Shown: positions 9,149 through 19,470 of the stretch, one piece after another
Position numbering within the stretch: position 1 is the stretch's first letter
Layout: the number at the start of each line of letters is the position of its first letter
Source of the DNA: Pseudoduganella dura
GTDB taxonomy: Bacteria > Pseudomonadota > Gammaproteobacteria > Burkholderiales > Burkholderiaceae_D
Length of the DNA: 64,000 bases
Direction: 5' to 3'
Assembly: GCF_009727155.1 (NCBI RefSeq)
Contig: NZ_WNWM01000002.1
Coordinates: 4,278,001-4,342,000, forward strand
Made by a program: the position numbers and the translations under genes
The notes under the pieces: model-generated
The model's database searches: none
What the model saw: only the letters and a program-made list of their open reading frames with translations
What the model was told of the DNA's origin: nothing

Positions 9149-10159
9149 ATGAAACGTATCAGCCTCACCCAATACCTCGTCGAGGAACAGCGCGAGCACA
9201 ACACCATTCCGGCCGAACTGCGCCTGCTGATCGAGGTGGTCTCGCGTGCATGCAAGACGATCGCCCACTCGGTGGGCAAGGGCGCCCTGGGCGACGTGCT
9301 GGGCGCGCTCGAAACCGAGAACGTGCAGGGCGAAGTGCAGAAGAAGCTCGATGTGATCAGCAACGAGATCCTGCTGGAGGCGAACGAGTGGGGCGGCCAC
9401 CTGGCCGCGATGGCGTCGGAAGAGATGGAATCGATCCACCTGATCCCGAACCGCTATCCGAAGGGCGAATACATGCTGGTGTTCGATCCGCTGGACGGCT
9501 CGTCGAACATCGACGTCAACGTCTCGATCGGCACCATCTTCTCGGTGCTGAAGGCGCCGGAAGGCATGACCACGCCGACCGAGGAGGATTTCCTGCAGCC
9601 CGGCACGAAACAGGTCGCCGCAGGCTACGCCGTATACGGCCCGCAGACCATGCTGGTGCTGACCACCGGCAATGGCGTGAACTGCTTCACGCTGGACCGC
9701 GAAATGGGTTCGTGGGTGCTCACGCAGCGCAACATGCAGATCCCCACAACGACGAAGGAATTCGCGATCAACATGTCGAACCAGCGTCACTGGCAGCCGC
9801 CGGTGCAGCGCTACATCGGCGAACTGCTGGCCGGCAGCACCGGCCCGCGCGGTGCCGACTTCAACATGCGCTGGATCGCCTCGATGGTGGCCGATGTGCA
9901 TCGCATCCTGAACCGCGGCGGCATCTTCATGTACCCGGCCGACGTGCGCGACCCGAGCAAGCCCGGCAAGCTGCGCCTGATGTACGAAGCGAACCCGATG
10001 GCGTTCATCGTCGAACAGGCCGGCGGCATGGCTACCGACGGCAAGCACCGCATCCTCGACATCGTGCCGACCGCGCTGCACCAGCGGGTGCCCGTGTTCC
10101 TGGGCTCGCGCGACGAGGTGGCGGTGGTGACCGGCTATCACCATGAAGGCACCGCCTGA
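9149..10159 (+). CDS. fbp: Fructose-1,6-bisphosphatase class 1
   Basis: This 336-residue cytosolic enzyme hydrolyses fructose-1,6-bisphosphate to fructose-6-phosphate, the committed step of gluconeogenesis. The metal and substrate site [19 protein letters not shown] is intact, as are SNEILLEAN and the C-terminal [15 protein letters not shown] region containing the signature substrate-binding loop. Length and start ([15 protein letters not shown]) match betaproteobacterial FBPase 1. Only 39 bp separate it from pepN. Confidence 0.97.
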   Translation: MKRISLTQYLVEEQREHNTIPAELRLLIEVVSRACKTIAHSVGKGALGDVLGALETENVQGEVQKKLDVISNEILLEANEWGGHLAAMASEEMESIHLIPNRYPKGEYMLVFDPLDGSSNIDVNVSIGTIFSVLKAPEGMTTPTEEDFLQPGTKQVAAGYAVYGPQTMLVLTTGNGVNCFTLDREMGSWVLTQRNMQIPTTTKEFAINMSNQRHWQPPVQRYIGELLAGSTGPRGADFNMRWIASMVADVHRILNRGGIFMYPADVRDPSKPGKLRLMYEANPMAFIVEQAGGMATDGKHRILDIVPTALHQRVPVFLGSRDEVAVVTGYHHEGTA

Positions 10160-10211
10160 TTTTCAAGGCAGCGCGTTTCAAGGTATTGCGGAATATTTCC
10201 GAAAGAGACCC

Positions 10212-10240
10212 TAGTCAACCGTAAAAACGGTTGCTATAAT
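10212..10240 (+). promoter_or_regulatory. Promoter of tRNA-Thr (extended -10)
   Basis: A consensus TATAAT (10235-10240) is preceded by TGC, giving an extended -10 element. A weak -35 (TAGTCA, 10212-10217) lies 17 bases upstream. The mature tRNA begins 62 bases downstream of the -10. Confidence 0.7.
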
Positions 10241-10302
10241 GTGGCCTCTTTCGCAGCGGTTCATCCAAAGCGGCAAGAAGGCTAGACAGGTTTCCAGGTT
10301 TA

Positions 10303-10378
10303 GCCGCTGTAGCTCAGTCGGTAGAGCAGCGCATTCGTAATGCGAAGGTCACCAGTTCGATTCCGGTCAGCGGCACCA
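10303..10378 (+). tRNA. tRNA-Thr (anticodon CGT)
   Basis: The 76-base gene folds as a full cloverleaf: a perfect seven-pair acceptor stem (GCCGCTG with CAGCGGC), D arm GCTC...GAGC, anticodon loop TTCGTAA with anticodon CGT, and T loop TTCGATT. The CCA end is encoded. It closely resembles E. coli thrW, including the same anticodon arm. One oddity is an A-C mismatch in the T stem (ACCAG with CCGGT). It decodes ACG threonine codons. Confidence 0.96.
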
Positions 10379-10397
10379 AGATTGGCAGTAAAGCAGA

Positions 10398-10428
10398 GGG
10401 TTACATGCTTCGGCGTGTAACCCTTTTT
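10398..10428 (+). terminator. Intrinsic terminator of tRNA-Thr
   Basis: An 11-pair stem GGGTTACATGC / GCGTGTAACCC (one G-U pair) closes a TTCG tetraloop and runs straight into TTTTT (10424-10428), followed by GCTTTT. It starts 20 bases after the tRNA. Confidence 0.92.
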
Positions 10429-10927
10429 GCTTTTCAGCGGCGCCTCACCATGTAGGCGCCAACTCCCTGCGCTCCGCGTCGCTTGGCGCTGATTGGCGCC
10501 ATTATACTCGGCAGTCTGGATGGCCTGTCCGCATCCTCACCCCCACCATGGCCGCCATGACGAAGCTGCGGCGCTTGCCGCGATCGCGCGCGATTTTCGC
10601 GGCACGCCGTCATCGGCTCCGTTCCACGGTTTCGATAGCCATATCTTCATTATCGCGCGCAGCATCGCCGTCGCGTCACAAAATACATTTTTGCAATGTT
10701 TATTGCCGATAAAGTACATTCCTGAACTTCCGCAGAAACATTTAATTTGCTAATATGCAAATCCCTGCGGTGCCGGGACAAGTCGTTGCGACGTGTGATG
10801 ATGCGCCGCAGGAAATATGTCGCAAATATCCACTCGCAGTGACTTTTAGTGAGAAATGCGCGGGTGGAGTCCATTACAATGTCCTCCGTTTACCTGCTAA
10901 GCAGGCTCATCAGTATCCGGAGGAGAC
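10429..10927. other. Intergenic region without a convincing gene
   Basis: This stretch of about 500 bases holds short open frames only, none with a family signature or a good ribosome site. It contains an 8-base inverted repeat (GGCGCCAA 10455-10462, TTGGCGCC 10493-10500) just after the tRNA terminator. Base composition drops in GC from about 10670 to 10760. The final part carries the leader of the diguanylate cyclase gene. Confidence 0.5.
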
Positions 10928-12127
<1,200 letters not shown>

Positions 12128-12290
12128 GGCGGGCGCCGGCATCGGGCTGCCGCGCGGCAGCGCAACGCGGCGCGCAATCCCGAAGGCTGGAACTGCGGGA
12201 CTTGTCGCATCGTCGCCCCGAATGGTGACGGTCACCGGTTTCGCCTTTATTGGCACCACTGGAAAAACTAACTGACTCCGCCATCCGGCC

Positions 12291-12379
12291 GATTCTCTCC
12301 AATTATCACAATTTAATTAATGGTTGCCAATATTAAATAAAAGAAGGTATTATAATACTTTCTATGTGGTAATATTTGT
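12291..12379 (+). promoter_or_regulatory. AT-rich promoter region of the secreted-protein cassette
   Basis: This block is strikingly AT-rich against a GC-rich background. A candidate promoter is TTGCCA (12324-12329), an 18-base spacer and TATTAT (12348-12353), overlapped by TATAAT (12351-12356). Such a segment is a plausible target for H-NS-like silencing. It leads into the lipoprotein gene at 12380. Confidence 0.5.
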
Positions 12380-12796
12380 ATGTCCAGGTTAATCAGTTCC
12401 GCAGTACTTTCGTGTCTTTGCGCATGTGCGTCACAGCCGGAACAAGCCCCTGATCTGATTGCCTATTCCACGATCGAAATTACCAATAATGGCTCGGGAG
12501 AACGCGTTATCGCCCCGGGTCGCTACGATGCGGCAGCTTCAATCCTGGACCTGACTCTACCCGGCAATTTCCCGGCGCAGCGGTTGTTTGTCCAAGTGGA
12601 AGACTGTCATGACTCCGCCGATCCGCAATGCCGCCGAAGTTATTACCTGGGCGGCGATCTCGATGCCTTTCAATCACGCTTGAAGTGCTATGCACGGATA
12701 CGCAACGACATCAATGTCGGCTATGCGGGGCAGGCATTGCAGGGTATTTGCACCGATCGCTCGGGTCGAACCTACGCATTGACGATTTCCCGCTGA
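12380..12796 (+). CDS. Small exported protein, probable lipoprotein, unknown family
   Basis: The 138-residue protein begins MSRLISSAVLSCLCACASQPEQ; the hydrophobic stretch ending in LCAC looks like a lipoprotein signal with Cys16 as the likely lipidated residue. The remainder has no recognised domain; it contains VIAPGRYDAAASILDLTLPG and several cysteines (DCHDSADPQC, LKCYAR, GICTD). It is 45 bases upstream of the FlgT-like gene on the same strand and shares its promoter region, so it is probably the first gene of the cassette. No good Shine-Dalgarno is seen before the ATG. Confidence 0.6.
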   Translation: MSRLISSAVLSCLCACASQPEQAPDLIAYSTIEITNNGSGERVIAPGRYDAAASILDLTLPGNFPAQRLFVQVEDCHDSADPQCRRSYYLGGDLDAFQSRLKCYARIRNDINVGYAGQALQGICTDRSGRTYALTISR

Positions 12797-12841
12797 TTTT
12801 TTCTGTCCGCCAGCGGCGGGCGCACTTGATGGAGCTATCCC

Positions 12842-14425
12842 ATGTTTAAGAAAAAGAATCTGGCCGCAGCGCTGTGCGCGGTGCTGCTGGCTGTGCCAGC
12901 CGTCGCCGACACCGTGATCGGGGAGGGGCGTGCACCGCTCGGTGCCGGCAACGCGTCCGCCGTCCGCAACGTGGCGAAGCAGGAAGCCGTCCGCGATGCC
13001 GTTCTGAAGGCGATCAAGGACGCCACGGCGCTCGACGCCAGTGGCGATCGGTTCGCCGGTATCGTGGGCGAAGTCGCGAAGCAGGTACAAGACATTCGTG
13101 TCATGTCCGAAGAGGCGGTCGGCAATGATTTCCTCACCCGGGTACAGGTGAATGTCGATCGCAAGCAGATCAAGAATGCGATTCGCGGTACCGAGCTGGA
13201 CAAGCTGAACGACCGTTCCTTCAGTATCCTGATGTTGGTGGATGAGTTCGTAACGAGCACGCGCGACCTGAACCTGCCGCTCGAAGAACTGACCGAGTTT
13301 AAATATGACGCAGGTTCGTCGTTCCGGGACAAGTCGATTAAGGCCAATGCCGCCAGCGCGTCGTCCAGCTCCGCGGCAGCTTACAGCGGCAGCATCAACG
13401 CTGCCAGTGCACAGTCGGCAAGGCTCGACGCGTCGTCGCAAGGCTCGCTGGCCGCCGCATCGCCGCATGGCAGCCTGCATGCCGCCGACCGGTCCGCGGT
13501 GAAGGGCAGTGCATCGTCTTCCTCGTCGCTGTCGGCAAAGGAGAACTACGCGGCCGCCGCCAGCGCCAAGTCGGCCAGTTCCGCTGTCGATGCCAGGAAT
13601 GTCGCGGCCAACAGCCACGAAACGGCCAGCTACAAGCACCTGGTGAAATACCAGGACACCTCGAAGCCCACCAACCGGCCGATGTTCCTCGGTGAGTTTG
13701 CAGGCAGGCTGCGTGATTACGATTTGCGCCTGCTCGATTCGAGCAATGCACGCAGCCAGTTCTTCGGCAACAAGCCCATTAACCTTGCTTTGCTGGCGAA
13801 CGGCGCCGAGATGACGAAGTTCAGCGAGTTCGCGCGCACCAAGGCGAACGCCGACTTCCTGCTGATGGGGTCCTCCACTGTGGTCGCGGGCGACTACAAC
13901 AGTGCCACAGGTGCCATAGGGTGCGTGGTCAACGCCGAGGTAAAAGCATTCGCCACGGCCGGTGGCGAGGTGATTGCTTCGATCGCCGACAGCGCCCAGG
14001 CGAGCGGACCGAATATCGAGGGCTGCGCCGCCGTCGCATCCAAGAAAATCGCCGACCTGATGGCACCGGTATTTGCCTCCGGTGCGCTGGGCTACTGGGC
14101 CGACCGTTCCGCGCGCGGCCGCCAGTACACGGTCGAATTCAAGGGCACGAACCTGGCTTTGCCGATGCGTATGGCGTTTGCCAAGGCCCTGCGCGACATC
14201 GACGGGGCGACCGCGGTCGAGAAGAAGGAAGACGGCCCGGATGGCGTGAAGGTGACCCTGACGCTGAAGGGCAAGGGCGACGCCATGGAGCAGGTGTACG
14301 GCGCCGTGTCCGGCCAGGCCGCGTTTGCCGGCAAGTCGCTGGACGGCACGGTCAATGGTGAAATGGTCACCTTGTGCCTCGACAAGTGCGGTGGCACGGC
14401 AAAGCCGGCTGCGAAAAAGCGCTGA
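12842..14425 (+). CDS. Secreted protein with FlgT/LPP20-like N-terminal domain and Ser/Ala-rich linker
   Basis: The 527-residue protein has a Sec signal peptide (cleavage after AVA, about residue 22). Residues 23-115 (VIGEGRAPLGAGNASAVRNVAKQEAVRDAVLKA split across the motif) have the pattern of the FlgT N-terminal/LPP20 fold: a glycine-rich strand, then a helix with regularly spaced Ala-Arg that ends in DAVLKAI. Residues 165-263 are a low-complexity Ser/Ala linker. A C-terminal domain (about 268-520) has four cysteines and the stretch FLLMGSSTVVAGDY, reminiscent of CsgG/TolB-like domains. No exact family is recognised. It is followed 8 bases later by a second exported protein, so an envelope complex is likely but inferred. 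Confidence 0.7.
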   Translation: MFKKKNLAAALCAVLLAVPAVADTVIGEGRAPLGAGNASAVRNVAKQEAVRDAVLKAIKDATALDASGDRFAGIVGEVAKQVQDIRVMSEEAVGNDFLTRVQVNVDRKQIKNAIRGTELDKLNDRSFSILMLVDEFVTSTRDLNLPLEELTEFKYDAGSSFRDKSIKANAASASSSSAAAYSGSINAASAQSARLDASSQGSLAAASPHGSLHAADRSAVKGSASSSSSLSAKENYAAAASAKSASSAVDARNVAANSHETASYKHLVKYQDTSKPTNRPMFLGEFAGRLRDYDLRLLDSSNARSQFFGNKPINLALLANGAEMTKFSEFARTKANADFLLMGSSTVVAGDYNSATGAIGCVVNAEVKAFATAGGEVIASIADSAQASGPNIEGCAAVASKKIADLMAPVFASGALGYWADRSARGRQYTVEFKGTNLALPMRMAFAKALRDIDGATAVEKKEDGPDGVKVTLTLKGKGDAMEQVYGAVSGQAAFAGKSLDGTVNGEMVTLCLDKCGGTAKPAAKKR

Positions 14426-14433
14426 GGCGACCG

Positions 14434-16449
14434 ATGACTCTACATCGCACGCTTCGCAGCATCGGCGCTGCATGGCTTGTCGCGGGCGCCTGTTGCGCAC
14501 CCGTGGGGGCGGCAGCGCAAACCACTGCCAGGGTCTATCCGGTCCAGGGGGTATTCTGGGATGAGAGGGAACCGGCGATCGAGCAGCGTTTCCTGCGCGC
14601 GCAGGATATTGCCGGCCTGTCGCAGCAGGTGCGCACGGCACTCGACAACGCCTTTGCGGGGCGCACTGGCGAACTGACGCAGAAGACGGCTGGCGGCACG
14701 TTTGCCGTGTCGTTCCATCTGACCCGGATGGCGCAGTACGCAACGAGAAAGCCGGATGGCAACCTGGAGATCCGTACCCCGGTCACCGGCAGCATTTACT
14801 TTACCAATGTGCAGACGGGCGAAATCCTGTTCACGCAGTCCGATACCAATGTGGCGCTGGGCCTGGTCGCCGCCAGGGACTCGGCACAGGTTCCGGCGGA
14901 GGTGGACAAGCTCTATGCTTCAGCGCTGACCGCGCTGATCGCCCAGCTGTGCAGCAAGGCGGGCCAGCAATTCCAGCCACATGCCGTGGAAGCGAAGATC
15001 GCCGCGCTGCAGAATGGCCTGATGGTGCTCGATGGTGGCTACCAGCAGGGCATCCAGTCCGGCGACAGCCTGGAAGATGAACAGTCGAACCTGATCCGGA
15101 TCGTGTATGCGGGTGCCGGTTACGCGGTCGCGGAGCGGGTGCTGGTGGACAGCATCAAGCCCGGCATGGTGTTCCGCAAATACGTGGTCGGCAAGATCGA
15201 CGGCCGCCGTCGGCCACGCGTCGCGGTCGTGGTCGACCAGGCCGCCGCCGGGTTCAGCCGCGAGTACCTGAACCGGATGTTTTCCGAGGCACTGGGGCAG
15301 CAGGCGCCATTCACGCTGGTGCAGGTAAACCCGAATTTCACCAATTTGCTGAAGACAGTTGCGCAGCATGCCACGCTGTCGACCTCCAGTACGGCGCAGC
15401 GCGAAACGCCGGATCTGCTGATACGGCTGCGGGTTCCCGATCCCATCCATTACGAGGCGAAGACCAATCTCGCATTTCGAACCGTGCGCGGTTTCGAAGC
15501 CAATGCCTATGCTGAACTGATCGATACGACCGGCCGGGTGCTGATGGCAACGTCCGGGCATGATGCGCAAAAGATCGAGGTCGACAACGGCTTCGACATG
15601 GACCCGCTGGCGCGGCGCGAAATCGCCGTCAAGAACGCATTGCTTGCCGTCGCCCGGCAGCTGGGCACGGTGGCCGAGGCGCAGCCGGATGCCGCGCCGG
15701 TGGCGCGCGTGGACGCGAATGGCATATTCGTGGCTACGCCGGCAAAGGTTTATCCGCAACAGGCGCCGGGCTACTTGCTGCGCCCGACAACGCTTGCAAT
15801 CGGTGGCAAGCCGGTGAAGCTGCTGTTTCCGATGGCCGAAGCGACTACTGCGCAGCGGGAAGGCGCAGAAACCCGGATCGCGCCGAGCCTTCCGTTCGGC
15901 GAACAAAGGATTCCGGTCGTCGCAGGCGATGTGTTCGAGACACTGCAGTTGGGCGCCGTGCCGAAATCCGCCGCTGCGTTCAGCCTTTGCCCGGATTCGG
16001 AAACGCTGGGCAGCGTGCAAACTCCGCAACTGGAAAATGTCGCCTCGCTGGCGCTGGCACAGGCAATGCCCGGCAATTTTTACGCGCCCGAAGTACGTGA
16101 ACTGGCCGACACGATGATCAATCCAGGCACGTCGTTCCGCGACCGTATCCGCTGGTCGGTGCCGCCGGTAACGGCCTGCATCCAACTTGTGCAGCGCGTC
16201 GATGCGACCGGCGAGCAGTGCGAGGAGCATTGCCAGCAAAACCTGACGGCCCGCTACACCATGCGCGTGCGCGAGAACGCGCAGGTGACGGCGCGGGTCG
16301 GCCTTGAATCGAAATTCCGCTCGAGCGGTTACGAAAAATCCACCACCCTGCAGGCAGTGAACAGCCTGGTGCGCTCGGATTTGATCGACGAAGCCCGAAA
16401 GTTGTTGAGCGCCGTTGCTGCAAAACTCGTTTTCCCGTCCACCAAATAG
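14434..16449 (+). CDS. Large secreted protein with FlgT C-terminal/SH3-like segment
   Basis: This 671-residue protein carries a signal peptide (MTLHRTLRSIGAAWLVAGAC, cleavage after AAA near 28). Residues 187-250 read AKIAALQNGLMVLDGGYQQG then SGDSLE and later IKPGMVFRKY; this 'value is inherited, G-x-x-x-G-L/I-x-x-G-D' pattern resembles the SH3-like C-terminal domain of FlgT and related envelope proteins. Residues 262-460 contain a second alpha/beta region (PRVAVVVDQAAAGFSREYL, DLLIRLRVPDP) like CsgG-type assemblies. The C-terminus has paired cysteines (GEQCEEHCQQN). The ATG at 14434 with GAGG six bases before was chosen over an upstream in-frame ATG inside the preceding gene. Function unknown. 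Confidence 0.7.
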   Translation: MTLHRTLRSIGAAWLVAGACCAPVGAAAQTTARVYPVQGVFWDEREPAIEQRFLRAQDIAGLSQQVRTALDNAFAGRTGELTQKTAGGTFAVSFHLTRMAQYATRKPDGNLEIRTPVTGSIYFTNVQTGEILFTQSDTNVALGLVAARDSAQVPAEVDKLYASALTALIAQLCSKAGQQFQPHAVEAKIAALQNGLMVLDGGYQQGIQSGDSLEDEQSNLIRIVYAGAGYAVAERVLVDSIKPGMVFRKYVVGKIDGRRRPRVAVVVDQAAAGFSREYLNRMFSEALGQQAPFTLVQVNPNFTNLLKTVAQHATLSTSSTAQRETPDLLIRLRVPDPIHYEAKTNLAFRTVRGFEANAYAELIDTTGRVLMATSGHDAQKIEVDNGFDMDPLARREIAVKNALLAVARQLGTVAEAQPDAAPVARVDANGIFVATPAKVYPQQAPGYLLRPTTLAIGGKPVKLLFPMAEATTAQREGAETRIAPSLPFGEQRIPVVAGDVFETLQLGAVPKSAAAFSLCPDSETLGSVQTPQLENVASLALAQAMPGNFYAPEVRELADTMINPGTSFRDRIRWSVPPVTACIQLVQRVDATGEQCEEHCQQNLTARYTMRVRENAQVTARVGLESKFRSSGYEKSTTLQAVNSLVRSDLIDEARKLLSAVAAKLVFPSTK

Positions 16450-16459
16450 AAAGAAAAAC

Positions 16460-17125
16460 ATGAAATTCCGTATGAGCGTTACCGCCGCCGCCGCTACCCT
16501 TCTGCTGGGCACCGCCGTTCCTGCCTCTGCTCAACTGGGCGGCTTATCGCTGCCGGGTTTGTCGAAGAGTAGCTCGGGAGCCAAGGTGGACGTTGACGCC
16601 TACCTGAAAAACGCATTGACCGCCGAAGTGCTGCTGCGGAACTCGCTGGAGCAACTGGTGGCTTCGCTGGGCAGCAAGGAAGATATCGCCCGCATCGAAG
16701 CGCTGAAGCAGCAAGCCGCTGGCATCACCGACAGCAAGGAAAAGGAAGCGAAAACCCAGGAAATCACCAAGTCGCTGGCCGCAGCCGCATCGACGGTGGA
16801 CTTTGAGAAAGCTGCCAACGAGAAAGTAAAGGCGATGGATGCACAGCAAAAGAAGACGCTGGGCGCGGCCAGCTTCAACTTCGTGCTCGCCATGCTGAAG
16901 GACAAGGAACTGGTCGGCCAGTCGCAGTCCGTCATCGATGGCATCGGCAGCAACCCGGCCAACCTGGGCAAGCTGGGCGCCGTCAAGGATACCGCGGCCA
17001 GCCTGAAGAACCAACTGGAACTGGGCTCCGCGCTGGCGGTCAAGGTACCGAAACTGTTTGCCACGGTCGGTGTGAAAAATCCGCCGACCAAGGCTTCCGA
17101 CGCACCAGTCTCCGTGGCAGACTAA
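16460..17125 (+). CDS. Small secreted alpha-helical protein, third member of the cassette
   Basis: The 221-residue protein has a clear signal peptide (MKFRMSVTAAAATLLLGTAV, cleavage after ASA at residue 24). The mature part is almost entirely predicted helix, rich in Lys, Glu and Ala (for example IARIEALKQQAAGITDSKEK), with a glycine-rich start (LGGLSLPGLS). No family is recognised. It starts ten bases after the previous stop, so it is very probably co-translated. It may act as a periplasmic partner or chaperone for the two larger proteins, but that is inference. A hairpin without a T run follows the stop (17132-17163). Confidence 0.7.
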   Translation: MKFRMSVTAAAATLLLGTAVPASAQLGGLSLPGLSKSSSGAKVDVDAYLKNALTAEVLLRNSLEQLVASLGSKEDIARIEALKQQAAGITDSKEKEAKTQEITKSLAAAASTVDFEKAANEKVKAMDAQQKKTLGAASFNFVLAMLKDKELVGQSQSVIDGIGSNPANLGKLGAVKDTAASLKNQLELGSALAVKVPKLFATVGVKNPPTKASDAPVSVAD

Positions 17126-17131
17126 TACCTG

Positions 17132-17163
17132 TTCCGGCGCCGCGTTCCATGCGGTGCCGGGAA
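17132..17163. terminator. GC-rich hairpin between convergent genes
   Basis: TTCCGGCGCCGC (17132-17143) pairs with GCGGTGCCGGGAA (17151-17163) with one bulge. It lies between the cassette and the converging gene at 17253. No T run follows on either strand, so termination strength is uncertain. Confidence 0.35.
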
Positions 17164-17252
17164 GTGGCAGCGGTTCGCTTGTCGTGGCCGCAACAGTACG
17201 ACGGCATCGATGCCGGTGCGGCATGTGACCCTGGCCGAGAATGCCAAGGGCA

Positions 17253-17984
17253 TCACTGCACGCCGATGCCGTCCAGCGTATAGCGGATGCGGGTGTCATC
17301 GGACCAGCCCTTGTCGCCGATCCGCGGCGGGTTCGCCTGCGATGCCTGCCAAGCCAGGCGTCGCTCGCCGTCTTCCAACATCACCGTGTCGTATTTCCCG
17401 GCCGGCGGGTCGGCCTTCGTGACTTCCAGCTCGCTGCACACATTCAGCCCGAACAGGCCGGCCACGCCGAACATGGCGCGCAGCTGCATGCCTTCGGTCT
17501 TCATCATCGCGATCTGCGCCGCGCATGCCAGCCGCAGGTCGCCCATGCGCCGCACGCCGTCCGGCAGGCCGGGGGAGCGCACCCGCACGTTCGGGTGGTT
17601 CACGGCGCCCGGCGGGAAATGGCGGTTCACCACCGTCACCGCCGCGTCCGCGGGCACGGCATCATCGCGCACGAACCCGAACGTGGTCGGGGAAGTCATC
17701 GGCAGCGCGGTGCGCTTGTCCCCCTGGATGATCTCGACATGGTTGTCGCCCTGTGCCGCATCGAGCCTGGGCAGGCGGAACGACAACGTGGCGCCCGGCG
17801 CCTGCCGCGGCGCCCCCTCGTCGAACAGCGCCTGCGCCGTTCGCAGCATGCCGTAGCGCCAGCTCATCGGCTTTGCCACGGGTTCGCCATTATCGGGAAT
17901 CACGCGATGGCCGAAGGAGACCGTGTCGGCGGCCTGGACGGTGCCGGCGAGCGCCAGCAGGATCACAGAGGTATGGAAGCGCAT
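17253..17984 (-). CDS. Secreted protein of unknown function
   Basis: A 243-residue protein with a signal peptide (MRFHTSVILLALAGTVQA, cleavage near residue 18). The mature part has no recognised family. It contains two cysteines in a conserved-looking context (DLRLACAAQIAMM and GLNVCSELEV) that could form a disulfide, and ends YTLDGIGVQ. It is convergent with the cassette to its left and stands alone on its strand. Codon use resembles the neighbours, so it appears to be a genuine chromosomal gene. Confidence 0.65.
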   Translation of the reverse strand: MRFHTSVILLALAGTVQAADTVSFGHRVIPDNGEPVAKPMSWRYGMLRTAQALFDEGAPRQAPGATLSFRLPRLDAAQGDNHVEIIQGDKRTALPMTSPTTFGFVRDDAVPADAAVTVVNRHFPPGAVNHPNVRVRSPGLPDGVRRMGDLRLACAAQIAMMKTEGMQLRAMFGVAGLFGLNVCSELEVTKADPPAGKYDTVMLEDGERRLAWQASQANPPRIGDKGWSDDTRIRYTLDGIGVQ

Positions 17985-18116
17985 TGGATTGTTCCGGTTG
18001 TTCCGATGGAAAAAGAATAACGGGAAACGCGGTCGCGCCGCCGGGAATTTGCGACGAAACGCCGGGGCGGCGGGTCGAGCGGTGATGGCGCCGGGCGGAA
18101 TGCCGCCACACCGGCT

Positions 18117-19370
18117 TTACGCCGCGTGCAGCGTTTCCGGTTCAAAGAACTGGTATGACCCGTTGCGTCGTGCTTTCGCCTGGTACATCGCCGTATCGGC
18201 GTTCTCGAACAGCGCTCCGGTCGACACCGTGCCGGGCTGCGCGAGACTGATGCCGATGGCGGCGCCGATCCGTATTGCCATGCCATTGATGGGGAACGGC
18301 GCTTTCAGGCTGTCGAGCAGGCGCTGGGCGATCGCTGACGCGGCACCGCGATCGCCACACTTCGCCACCACCACGAACTCGTCGCCGCCCAGGCGTGCCA
18401 CCGCATCGCCAGGGCGCATGCAACGCTGCAGCCGTTTGCTTACCCGCTGAAGCAGGGCGTCCCCGGCCGCGTGACCCATCGCGTCGTTGACGGCCTTGAA
18501 GCCATTCAGGTCGATGAACAGCACGGCCGTATGGACCCGGTCTCCGGCTTGCGCCAGCAGGCGGTCGACATGGCCGTTGACCCAGGCCCGGTTGGGCAAT
18601 CCCGTCAGCGCGTCGTGGGTTGCCATTTTCTCGAGCTTGCGGATGCTTTCCTTGTCGCGGGTAATGTCGCGCGACACCAGGACCGCACCGATACAGCCGC
18701 CGGTGGCGGGATCGCTGACGCCGCAAGCCTTGGTACCGAGCGTGATGTAATGGCCGTCGCGATGGCGCTTGCGTACCTCGACCACGTCCGGCAACGCGGC
18801 ACCGGCGAAAAGGCGGTTCAATGCGTCCGAAGCGTGTGCGCGGTCGTCCGGATGCAGGAAATCCACCACGCGCTGGCCCACGATCTCGTTCGCCGCCCAG
18901 CCTATCATCCGGCTATAGGACGGCGATATCGCGATATACCTGCCGTCGGTGCCGCAATGCGCGATCAGGTCGGTGCTGTTTTCCACCAGCAGGCGATATT
19001 CCGCTGCGCTGCGCAACGCGCCCTCCAGTGCCTTGCGCTGCTCGGTGATGTCGACGATGGAGCCGCTATATTGGGGACGGGAAGCGCGGCGCTGCATATC
19101 CGGCACGCCCGACATGAGCACGCGCCGCGTGATGCCGTTCATGCAACGGATCGTCAATTCGACATGGAACGGCGCCGCGTGCTCCAGCACCTTGGCAAGC
19201 TCGAGCGCTGCCTGCGCGCCATCCTCGGCATGCGCGGCCAGCCACTCGGGCAGCGTCATGCCGCTCATTGCCGGCATCAGCCCGGTAAAGCTTTCCTGGA
19301 CGGTACCGCACCGGCCTTCCGCGTCCGTGGACCATACAGTGAAAAGGTGGTGTTTGCTGACGATGTTCAT
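18117..19370 (-). CDS. PAS-GGDEF diguanylate cyclase
   Basis: The 417-residue soluble protein has a poorly matched sensor region (1-110), a PAS/PAC domain at about 120-245 (YRLLVENSTDLIAHCGTDGR, then FLHPDD) and a GGDEF domain at 250-410. The active site GGDEF is complete at 328-332, and a proper inhibition site RPGD is at 319-322, so the enzyme should make c-di-GMP under feedback control. No membrane segment is seen, so it probably senses a cytosolic ligand. The start is uncertain: MNIVSKHH was taken, but a Met 13 residues upstream preceded by GGAG at short spacing is also possible. Confidence 0.88.
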   Translation of the reverse strand: MNIVSKHHLFTVWSTDAEGRCGTVQESFTGLMPAMSGMTLPEWLAAHAEDGAQAALELAKVLEHAAPFHVELTIRCMNGITRRVLMSGVPDMQRRASRPQYSGSIVDITEQRKALEGALRSAAEYRLLVENSTDLIAHCGTDGRYIAISPSYSRMIGWAANEIVGQRVVDFLHPDDRAHASDALNRLFAGAALPDVVEVRKRHRDGHYITLGTKACGVSDPATGGCIGAVLVSRDITRDKESIRKLEKMATHDALTGLPNRAWVNGHVDRLLAQAGDRVHTAVLFIDLNGFKAVNDAMGHAAGDALLQRVSKRLQRCMRPGDAVARLGGDEFVVVAKCGDRGAASAIAQRLLDSLKAPFPINGMAIRIGAAIGISLAQPGTVSTGALFENADTAMYQAKARRNGSYQFFEPETLHAA

Positions 19371-19470
19371 GGGCTGCTTGCCGAAGGGGAGTGGCGCGAC
19401 GGGGCGCATGGGCTCCGCTTGTCCGATGACCTGGCGGGCAAGGGATGGGGGCCGCCACGAAGCTATGCAT

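Noticed and set aside
6341..10144. Frame of over 1200 codons antisense to pepN and fbp
   Set aside because: It is a shadow caused by few stop codons in GC-rich DNA; the opposite strand encodes two well-known enzymes.
10493..10753. 86-codon frame downstream of tRNA-Thr
   Set aside because: No ribosome site, no signature, and the codon use is unlike the neighbouring genes.
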